Shown one piece after another: positions 55,168-64,000 of a stretch of DNA of 64,000 bases. The position numbers and the translations under genes are program-made. The notes beneath the pieces were generated by a model that saw nothing but the letters and a program-made list of their open reading frames with translations, searched no databases and was not told the origin of the DNA. Origin of the DNA: Valencia hispanica (taxonomy: Eukaryota; Chordata; Actinopteri; Cyprinodontiformes; Valenciidae); NCBI GenBank assembly GCA_963556495.2, contig OY747712.1:14977235-15041234 (forward strand), given 5' to 3'. Each line of letters opens with the position of its first letter. Position 1 is the first letter of the stretch.

Positions 55168-56518
55168 ATTTGACTCCGGTATATCATATCCACCTGCAGA
55201 AGTTCACATACATGTAGAGATGCTTTATTTTGACTAGGGGTCACAGTCTGCTATATGTTCTATGATCAGATTGACTCAAACATCGATTATTATAGTAAGG
55301 GCAAAAAGGGTGCAATACAAAATCTTTGGCAAAAATTTCTTAATTCAAATCCACTACATTTGAGATTTTGCAAGTTTTATGAAAAATGTGTACCTTATTT
55401 CATTGATATAGTTGACTAACATAAAGAAATAAACAGGTGAGCCGTAGTTACGTACATGTGTAAGACATGGGTTATGCCAAATGGAGGTGGGTGGGGACAA
55501 CAAGAGGTATGAATTGGTGAAGGGACCGATTTGACCATGACCCAAAGTGAAGACTCTCACGGCCATGTAGATGATGTACAAATGTTTGCTCTGATGAAAC
55601 AAGCTGATAAATGCAAGACGACAGCATGGTGGTGTTGGTGAATAAGAAGCTTGTTTTCGTCTTTCAAACTGTGCAGCAACATGCAGGACAATTCACCCAT
55701 GCAGATACTTTGTTATAGCTTGCTTCCGATCTGGCTTTTGAAAGCTTTTACAAAGTACAACAGTGTTTTACAGTGTCCCTTTTATTTGCTTTATAGAACA
55801 GAATAAAAATAACAATTTGTCGTTTGCTGATTGCCTCTCATTAACTTGTTTCTGAATCATCTTCCTCTTCTAAACAAATAAATGATTTCCCAGTCATGGT
55901 AACTGCTTCTGGACACTGTTAAACACTTAGTAATTTCACATAACATCTGTTGGTAAATGCCCTTTTCCGATTAAATCAGCAATGTGTGCTATTTGCTCTC
56001 ACAGGACCTTAAAATTAGCCCACAATCACTACTGATCTGTAAGCTTTTTTAAATCATTTTTTCAAATATCTAATAATAATAATAAAAAATACAAAACTCA
56101 CAAGTAACCAAAAGTATTGGCTTACCTCGTTTATCTGATCCAAAGTTAACGTACAGAATAACAAGAAGCATGGGTCAGAGAGAGATATAGTACAGTGTAA
56201 GTCAACAGGTTTAGAGGTGCACTGTAGGCTCCTATCTCATCATCAGAAACGAACGGTTAAAAAGGGCATTAACCTTAAGAGAGACTGAGATAGAGGAGAC
56301 AGCAGAGGGACACAACATTCTGAATGGATTCCCCTAGCTGAGTGAGAATGAGCTCTATTGCACACTTAAAGCACCTCAACAGGCACCCCCCCCCCCACAC
56401 ACACACGTTCTCTTGCGAAATTATTATTATACCTCCTGGGATTGTTGTTGGGGGGGATTTTTTTGGTGGAAAACAAAACAAAAAAAACAAAGAAACAGAA
56501 AAACCTTAAGAAAATAAA

Positions 56519-57447
56519 CAGAATTGTAAAGTGGATGAAAAATGAATCATGGTTTTCAAAGTTCTTTAACAAATAAAAAATCTGAAAGTGTGGCGTGCAT
56601 TTATATTAAGTCCAGTTTACTCTGATGCCCCTAAATAAAATCCAGTTCTGGAAGCTGCCTTCAGAAGTCACCAAAATAGAAAATAACGCCCACTTGAGTG
56701 TAATTTAAACTCAGTGTTAATCCAGCTACTCTCTGAAGGCCTCTGAGGATTGTTGGAGAACATTAGAGAACAAACAGCATCATGATGAACAACGAACACA
56801 GCTGACAGGTCAGGGAGGAAGTTGTGGAGAAGACTGCTGCAAACACATTGGCGCCACCTAAATTGACAGGCTAAAAAGAAATCAGGAGGCCCATGGTAAC
56901 TCGAGAGGAGCTGCAGAGATTCACTGCTCAGGTGGATAAATCTATTGATAGGACAGTGATGACTTGTGCGTTCCACAGATCTGGTGTTCACGGAAGTGTA
57001 GCAAGAAATAAGGCCTTTTTGAAAGTAGATTGTAAGAAGCAAGGAAAAAAGAAGGTATTCTGGTGAGATGAAAATGTTTTTATTTGTATCATTAAAATCA
57101 AAAAAGGAAATTAGGAAGATTTGGTGGTAAGATCGGTGGAGCTAAATACAGAGCAATCTTGGAAGAAAACCTGTAAGTGGCTACAGGAGAGTTGAGACTG
57201 GGGCGGGGGTTCATCTCTCAGGAGGATATGGGTCTTATACTGTGTACTGACTTAGTGAGGGTAATTACAATTCATGCCACACTTTCCAGACACTTAACTG
57301 TAAAAATGCTTCATTCCACTTCACAGCTATGCATTACCTTGAGTTGCTCTATCACGTTAAATCACTATCAGATACATTGACGTTTGCGACTATAATGTGA
57401 CAAAATGCGAAAAGGTTTAAGACAAATGAAGAGTTTCTAGGGCACTG
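56519..57447 (+). repeat. Tc1-like remnant, plus orientation
   Basis: Terminal words (ATTGTAAAGTGGATGAAAAA, then TCTGAAAGTGTGGCGTGCAT near 56580) lead into broken transposase-flank sequence and plus-strand transposase fragments: GGAGCTAAATACAGAGCAAT and CTTGGAAGAAAACCTGT near 57136-57175 (GAKYRAILEENL), GAGACTGGGGCGGGGGTTCA near 57195 (RLGRGF). It ends TTTCTAGGGCACTGC. Frames are wholly broken. Confidence 0.7.
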
Positions 57448-58491
57448 CATTTGTATTTTAACAGTCATTTCTGTGCTGTGGCCTTCCTTTTAATGTGCAA
57501 TGGGGTCTATTAGGCAAAGCCATGTTATTTTCTTCCCCAGTCATGAGGAGGAAGAGCAAATGAATTACTGATGGATCTGGACCACATATAGCTCGTAAGG
57601 TGGGAAACGAAAAGAGAGTAAGGAATAGAGGAGGTGTGAAGAAGAAAATCACAGAAAATAATGAACAAGCAAAATGATCTGAAAATGTGAGCAAAGATGT
57701 AATGCAAGTTATTAAAAATGAGAGAATCTGGAAAGAGAAAGGTGACAATGATGAATTCAGTGTGAAGTAATAGGCCGCAGCAACAGATCAAAATGACGCT
57801 GTGATGTGGGACAGATGCAGATAAGATAGTGAAGACAGATGATTTAAAAAGTGTAGCCTGAAGACGGTAAAAAAAAGAAGAAAAAAGGTTGGCTGGTGGG
57901 GGAACTGAGGGACAGCGAGAAGGCTGGAGTGCCGCCAAACCCCTGCCATCCTCCCGCGCTAATGAGAGAAAACAAGAATGATGCTCTACTGGGGCAAAAT
58001 TCTTTGTTTTGGTGTCAGATTACAGGTGGTGCTGCGAGCAAGCGCGCTTGGCTGCCTTCAATGCCTAATCGGACCTGATTCAGGTGAAGGAGGGGTCCTT
58101 ATAGAGTGTGTGTGGAGGGAGGGGTGGGGGGTTGCCTTTCACGTTGGCCTACAGGTGAGTCTAAAGCATCAGAACACAAGAACACACACACCACATTGCT
58201 GCAAACAGCAAGGAACAGATGAACATCAAAATGAAACAACACAAACTACAAAGGGGCACATTAACAATTCATCAAAAAAATGAATCTGGTAGGGGAACAA
58301 ACCAGTTCTGCTGCATGCTACAAACCAGAGACACAAAGAAGAAAAAAGACTGCACGCAGTGACACAGATGAAGCCTTGTATTAGACTGTTAAACTCTGAA
58401 GAACCTCCGAGGAGATGTTAGCAGGCTTTATGTGTGCTCGCAGCGTCTAATGGGGGAGGATGATGATGGTGACAGCTGGGCTGCGTCCTAC

Positions 58492-58685
58492 CTCGTACTC
58501 CTCCTTGAAGCCGTAGCCCTCGGCACACTTCATCTGGGTGATGTGCTGGAGGAGGTCGGCGACGCGGATCGCCGGGTGCAGCTGACCCGTCTGGTACGGC
58601 ACGTCCACGGGCTCCCGCTTCCTCAGGGAGTGAGTGTGCGACTGCACCAGGCTACTGGTGTCGCTGCCCATGTTCTGGCTCTCAT
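58492..58685 (-). CDS. ptprm: ptprm exon: juxtamembrane wedge region before D1
   Basis: Exon of 194 bp, phase 1 in, phase 0 out. The acceptor is CCCCCGCAG before ATGAGAG and the donor is TACGAG followed by GTAGGA. It encodes 64 codons: [60 protein letters not shown] and EEYE. The block [11 protein letters not shown]...[22 protein letters not shown] is specific to PTPRM in my memory of the R2B class, with about three extra residues after SHT in this fish. The helical segment from [13 protein letters not shown] onward is the cytoplasmic wedge-type region that leads into the catalytic domain. Base composition is much higher in G+C than the introns around it. Confidence 0.95.
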
Positions 58686-58842
58686 CTGCGGGGGAGCGGG
58701 GGCAAGAAAACAGAGGCAAGACAAGGCACTTAAGGACAAAGGAATATGAGCTAAAGACTCATCAGTAGACTGTAAATTACATCTGGGTGACATAATGCTC
58801 GAAGCAGTAAACAATAAAATATTTTATTTTAATTTGGACATA

Positions 58843-59754
58843 CAGTTCCTTGCAAAAGCATTTATGCCGCTTTTTTGACACGTCGTCACATTACGACCAC
58901 AAACTCTTAGGGATTTCATTAGGATCTTATGTGATAGAACAAGAGTGCATAATTGTAAAGTGGATGGAAAAAAAGAGACATGGTTTAAAACATTTTTACT
59001 ACAAAGAAAAATCTGAAAATTGTGACATGCATTTGAGTTTATTCCCAAAGGGACCCACCTTTCAATGCAGTTACAGCTGCAAGTCTTTTGCAACAGCTTT
59101 AAACATCTAGAGTTGTTTTTTACCCATTCTTCTTTGCAAAATAGCTCAAGCTCTCTTTTGCCATAAATCTTTGATTACATTTAGGTCTGGACTTTGACTA
59201 GACAATTTTAACACATAAATATGCTTTGACCAAGTCGCAAGTGTTTTGCTTCTCATCGACTCTGACCAGCATCCCTGTTCCAGCTGAAGAAAAATATCCC
59301 CACAGCATGATGCTGCCACTACCACGTTTCACCATTATAGTTTTCCTCCACACATAGTTTTTGCATGTAGGCCCCAGCGTTTAACATTGGTCTTACCTGA
59401 CCAGAGCATTCCCACAGCATGATGCTGCGACCACTGTATGTCAGAGTGAGGATGGTGTTTTTGGATGATGTGCGGTGCCGGTTTCCCACTACACAACGTT
59501 TGGGCTAGAATTTGGTGACTTCTAACAGGGAAATAGCTCCACTGAGTATCCTTTTTGGGTATCATGGCAAAGGGGACTGAATTCAAATGCATGGTACACT
59601 GTCAAACTTTTCTTCGCAAACAACGTCTTATTTTTCTTCCACTTCACAATTATGCACTACTTTGTGGAAGTTTTTCACAAAAAATCATATAAAATGTTAA
59701 AGTTTGTGGTTTTAATGTGACAAAGGGCTTAGAGAAGTTTTGCAAGGCGCTGTG
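58843..59754 (-). repeat. Tc1-like remnant, minus orientation
   Basis: TA at 58841-58842 then CAGTTCCTTGCAAAAGCATT; right end TTTTGCAAGGCGCTG before TA at 59755-59756. Between them are Tc1 transposase words on the minus strand in scrambled order, including two copies of the CCCACAGCATGATGCTGC box at about 59290 and 59411. That duplication indicates internal rearrangement. Confidence 0.78.
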
Positions 59755-60947
59755 TAAACCTGAGATAAGTAGCTTTAGGTACTGTCACTTATCAGATTGC
59801 TTTATATCACAACGACTTTCATACACAGATGGTACATCATTTCATTTACTGTTAAGCATTATGTCACCACCCTCCAGATTGACAAACAACTCTCAGCTAG
59901 TAATCTGTTTATTATGGATGGTCACAACAACACAACATCATTGAGTAATAGGATGAGTCATGTGGTGGGAATGTTCAGGTCCATGTGTCTCAGTGTGGCT
60001 GGAAAACACTGTCCTCTATAAGGCCTTTTAGGTGGGGCGCTAGCACCACTATGCTTTTAAACATGGCGGCTATAAGAATAAAATACTTGCTTGGGCCACA
60101 ACTGTGAGAAACGACAGAGATGATGATCAAAAAATGTCATGAAAATGCTGCAAAACAACAGGTTAAACTTCAGTTTACTGGCAGAACAGTACGCTGGTTT
60201 GGGCTTCAGCTCATACAGAGTCAGGGTCCATTCCAGCTTTTTCATACTGTCCTCCAGTCAGTGGCAGAAATGAGGCACAAATGCTTTTGGGGGGAGCCAG
60301 CAGATGATGGAGGGTGTCCAAAAAAATGGAGGAGGCTGTGAGAGGAGGGGGTGCTGTGGGGGCCACAGTGAGCATGTTGCAGCAGGCACCGTCAGAAGCA
60401 TCACAAAGACACAGCGTGGATTCAACCCCTGCCACCCATACTTCCCTAAACCATGTAAAAATAATCCAAATAATACATTTAATTAAATAATAAATAATAG
60501 AAGAAAGAACCCAGGAAGGGACACAGAGATGGGAGAATGCATGGGGTGATGCTGCCATGGGGCGATGTATGTATTTCAACCATGCTAAGCTAATGGTGGC
60601 TTGGTAGCACAGTACGGAGGGTGGTGAGATGCTAACATGTCCACTGGTCATGCAATCAATGTCAGAATGTCAGAAGCAGCCGGTTGTTGGCTTGCTGTCT
60701 GAGTAACAGAAAGAAAACACCGCCTCATTCCCCCAACCAAGGGGCCACTTGGGAAAACTTACCATTAATGGGCACTTTTTAGATAGCAGATACATTAGAG
60801 GTTACATATGTAAAGAGAAAGAGAGGAGAAGAGACAGGAGAGAGGGGATAAGCAACAATACAGCATGAGAACCTGTTACAATAGAGTGTTTTAGAGCTAC
60901 GCTAAAGGGCAAGATCACATGCCTTCTTGGTTTAAACCACCTATGTA

Positions 60948-61933
60948 CAGTGCCTTGCAAAAGTACCCTTTGGCCTTTTTTACATTTTCCCACATTGCAA
61001 CCACAAACCTCAATGTGTATTATCGGGATTTTATATGATAGACCAAGACAAAGTAGTGCATATATATGAAATGGAAGGTAAATGACATGGTTTTCAACTC
61101 TGTCTGACAAAAATCTTAAAAGTCTGTCATGCATTTGTGTATTCAGCCCCCCACCCCATCCTTCTCTGATAACCCTACATAAAATCCAGTGTAACCAGAC
61201 CCCTTAAGAGGTCCCCTTGCTATTAAATAGAGTCCACTTCTGTGTAGGTGCTAGAGTCAGATGAGACCAGAACCAAATGTTTTTGGCACACATGAAGGTG
61301 AAAAGCTGACACTACACAACGTCCTGGTGCTGAAAGATGGTGGTGGCAGCATCATTCTGTGGGGATGTTTTTTTTTTCTTTTTCAGAAAGGACATTGAAG
61401 CTGGTCAGAGTTAGGAGGATTTAAGGGCAACCCCTAAAGGCTGCAAAAGATTTGAAGCCGGGGTTGAAGTTTGCCTTCCAGCAGGACAACTACACTAAAC
61501 ACAGCCAAAACTACAATGAAATGGTTTAGATCAACGCAAACTGACATCCTTGAATGGTCTAGTCAAAGTCCAGACCTAAATCCACTTAAATATCTGTGAC
61601 AAAACTTAAAAATTTATGTTCATATAGAGTTTTGCAAAGCAAGTTTGTCAATAATTTCAGTTTATACATAGAAAAGCTGATAGAAACATACCGGTACAAA
61701 AAAGCAGGCTCTAAGTATTTACTCTGGGGCTCTGAATACAAACACATGGCTCTGTTTCAAGATTATTAGTAAAAGAATTAAACCCAAGTATGATTTTCTG
61801 GCCACTTTAGAATGATGAAGGCTTTGTGTTGGTTTTTCACATAAAATTACAAAAAGATATGCTGACATTTGTGGTTGTAGTGTAACAAAGTAGGAAAGAT
61901 TTTAAGGGGTGTGAATACTTTTTCTAGGCACTG
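60948..61933 (+). repeat. Tc1-like element, internally deleted, plus orientation
   Basis: TA at 60946-60947 then CAGTGCCTTGCAAAAGTACC; right end TACTTTTTCTAGGCACTG before TA at 61934-61935. The helix-turn-helix half of the transposase is missing. The catalytic half is readable in broken frames: GTCAGATGAGACCAGAACCA (SDETR) near 61258, GGTGGTGGCAGCATCATTCT near 61338, TTCCAGCAGGACAACTACAC (QQDN) near 61475 and GTCCAGACCTAAATCCACTT (SPDLNPL) near 61568, where the Glu codon position is altered. Confidence 0.85.
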
Positions 61934-62935
61934 TATTGAGCCAGGTCAGGGCAGGGGAGGATAATGAGTGGATGGATCGGGCAATTTCAATAGTGCAAGA
62001 CAAAAGTAATAAAAAAAGGAATAAATTCAATGAAAGGAAATAAGGAAGTGGTGGATTTCAGGGAGAAAATAATAATGATTGTATTTGGAATTCGTTTCAG
62101 ATGTCTGACTTGCATATTTTAATGATGCCAACTGAGTATTCTGACATTTTGGGGGTTTTTTCTCCACTAATTGCTATAATTATGCTTGCATGTGCTCTGT
62201 GGAAACACCTGCATTTGCAGTTCTTTAACAATAATTTCTAAAATAATGCCTGAGGAAGAAAAAAAAAAAAGTCCCATGTGATCTAATCAGTTTTGATGGT
62301 TCACTCCATCTGACGAGACAACACTGACTGAGCGAGTCACAACTGGAAGCTTGTAACCTTTTCGAGGGGCCGCTGCAATGTGATGTTAATCGTTTTGTGC
62401 TTCATTAAATGTGGAACTAACATAAAGCAGCTGTCACGTGGCGCAGTGATGAAAGACACTGCTTTAAGTTGCACTGGAGTGGAAGTAATAATAATAATAT
62501 ATTTTAAAAACAACTCAACAGTTGGTTTTGTGTTTCAAAATGCATCCTCAAGAGTTAGTTATTGAGTCTTTGTTCTGTGGCCTTGAGTGTTTAATTATCG
62601 CGGTTCTAGTGCCCCATTTAGCTTAAAAGCAACGCTAGTAGAAAAGCATGTGAGAAGCTGCATGAGGGCAGTAATAATTAACAGAAGAACAAAATGCTCT
62701 ATATGATTCTACTTCATCACTGAACAAGATGTATAAACATGGCAAAAAAGAACAAAAATTAAAAAAAAGCCCAAAACAAAAACAAGTAGGTCAAAAGCAG
62801 TTCGCCAAAGGCAAGCAGAGCGACTTTCAAAAAGAATAATAGAAAAGGTTGTTGTTGTGTGAAGTGTGGGGGGGGGATTACATGTGTAGTGAGGAGAGAG
62901 GGGAGGAAGGAGAGGGCAGCATGGTTGATGGCTAA

Positions 62936-63800
62936 CTTTACAAGCACATCTCGATAAATTAGAATCACAACAAAAAGTAATTTCAGTAACAAAAGTAACA
63001 AAAAGTGATTTCCGTAATACAATTTAAAAAGTGAAACTGCTATATAGATCCATTACACATAGTCAGTTTTTTTGGCTTACAGCTAGTGATGACATACAGC
63101 TAGGTCTCTTAGAAAATCTGGACATTACATTTTCATTCAGTTGACGTGTCTACATTAATGTCTGTCGACTGAAAAGTATGGAATTTTACTGTACAGTATA
63201 TGCACTCAGAACATGGCCAGGCCTTCTTTTGCAAGAGTTTCTGTACTGCAACAAGCAGAAGTCTGTGGTTCTGTTGAGGTGGTAAGGAAGCCCAGGTTAC
63301 TCATTTGCATTGTTGGGTCTGGAATTTCTCATCTTCTTCTTAACAATATTCCACTCAACTTTTTTATTAATGTTTGGAAACAGCACCCTCTGATAAACTA
63401 ACCTCTTCAGCAATGACCTTTTGTGGTCTGCGAGGAGACTGTCTATGCTGTCAAGTTTTCCTCATGCTTTTCCATAACATAACTTCTAATATGTATTTAT
63501 TTTATTAAATGTTTTATTTTTAACCGGTCTATAACATCACATTTCTGAACCAAACACTCTTTTTTATTGTCTCATGTAATGTCCTAATTTTCTCTCGCTG
63601 TATCCAAGCATTTTAATGGAAGGTTCAGTGGAAGGAGAAACTGCTATTTTAGTAGTCCAACATTTTTAGTCATACAAATACTTTCTTGTTGGGCACAAAT
63701 AATACTTATGTTTTTTGATAAAGTGTTTGGGTCTTCATTAGCTATAAGCCACAATGACCAAAATTAATTTTTTAATTAGTTTTTTTCTCAGTATTTATAG
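62936..63800 (-). repeat. Tc1/mariner-type remnant of a different family
   Basis: The left part, CAAGCACATCTCGATAAATT then AGAATCACAACAAAAAGTAA, and the right part, TATAAGCCACAATGACCAAA then ATTAATTTTTTAATTAG, are the worn terminal regions of a fish Tc1/mariner family known for its AATAAATTAGAAT ends. Between them, on the minus strand, are transposase words such as AGGCCTTCTTTTGCAAGAGT, GAGGTGGTAAGGAAGCCCAG and TGACCTTTTGTGGTCTGCGA. Most of the catalytic region is deleted. Confidence 0.68.
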
Positions 63801-64000
63801 AGTATTTCTGTGCCTCGGTGCCGCTGCTGTGGCAAAAGCATGTTATTTGTCGCCCACACCGCCCTCCTGTTGCCCCCTAAGACACTCCCCCCACATCCAG
63901 TCCACATATTCTGTCCATGCATATGAGAGGTCAAACATGTAAGTGACATCACACGCAAGACACGCAATGCGGATGGGATGGAGTGAAGCCAGCCTTAGCG

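Larger units (their letters stand above)
51206..58491 (-). other. ptprm: ptprm intron (7.3 kb)
   Basis: Contains a Tc1 with an hAT insertion (52223-54015), a pogo-like MITE (54714-55167) and a plus-strand Tc1 remnant (56519-57447). From 51206 to 52222 no repeat or gene is seen; the A/T-rich part at 51540-51640 is non-repetitive. From 55168 to 56518 nothing is recognised except short homopolymer and CA runs near 56388-56406. From 57448 to 58491 open frames on both strands lack family motifs. Confidence 0.8.
58686..64000 (-). other. ptprm: ptprm intron, 5' part of window
   Basis: No further ptprm exon is found up to the window edge; the next one upstream, which should hold the transmembrane-proximal sequence, must lie beyond 64000. 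Three Tc1-type remnants are annotated inside. The parts 59757-60945 and 61936-62935 contain no gene or named repeat. Confidence 0.65.

Noticed and set aside
57458..57938. Overlapping minus-strand frames of 96 and 137 codons
   Set aside because: Phe/Ser/Leu-rich chance frames in intron with no motif or conserved start.
58686..64000. A further upstream ptprm exon (transmembrane-proximal)
   Set aside because: Searched by eye for the expected reading on the minus strand and for splice-flanked frames; nothing convincing was found.

Overview
This 64 kb window is vertebrate, almost certainly teleost, genomic DNA. It lies inside one very large host gene on the minus strand. Eight short coding exons, all with splice signals and mutually consistent reading phases, encode the juxtamembrane end and nearly all of the first catalytic (D1) domain of a receptor-type protein tyrosine phosphatase of the R2B class. 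Residue choices ([24 protein letters not shown], the [11 protein letters not shown] juxtamembrane block) point to PTPRM (PTP-mu), so the symbol is ptprm; teleosts may have two copies and I cannot say which. In transcription order the exons are 58685-58492, 51205-51118, 47896-47820, 37092-37056, 24241-24144, 16103-15987, 5491-5337 and 1840-1705. The extracellular, transmembrane and D2 exons lie outside the window. No other intact host gene, tRNA, rRNA or CRISPR array was seen.

Everything else is intron, heavily colonised by mobile elements of kinds typical of ray-finned fish. There are at least nine Tc1/mariner copies or remnants, two PIF/Harbinger elements with identical 16-bp terminal repeats and CTG target duplications, several hAT elements or MITEs with 8-bp duplications, pogo-like MITEs, four or five L2-type LINE pieces, a Rex3/RTE-like LINE with a GATG tail and a 10-bp duplication, and an unidentified minus-strand retro-insertion with a 17-bp duplication. 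Several are nested: Tc1 in Tc1 (8.6-10.8 kb), Harbinger in L2 with a further L2 tail inside it (11.3-15.9 kb), hAT in Tc1 (17.2-18.7 and 52.2-54.0 kb).

Layout: 0-5.5 kb, last two exons plus an old degenerate minisatellite and a long purine tract; 5.5-16 kb, nested Tc1 and L2/Harbinger; 16-24 kb, decayed Tc1/hAT and a 2.7 kb two-gene Harbinger; 24-37 kb, pogo MITE, enhancer-like A/T-rich block, THAP fragment, retro-insertion and MITEs; 37-48 kb, Rex3-like and L2 LINEs and microsatellites; 48-64 kb, hAT MITE, hAT-in-Tc1 and three further Tc1 remnants. The most unusual points are the near-complete Harbinger with two spliced introns and a convergent Myb-like partner, a Tc1 transposase frame held open by two compensating frameshifts, the degenerate minisatellite that repeats a 5' splice-site-like hexamer on the gene's sense strand, and the GC-rich retro-insertion of unknown parentage.
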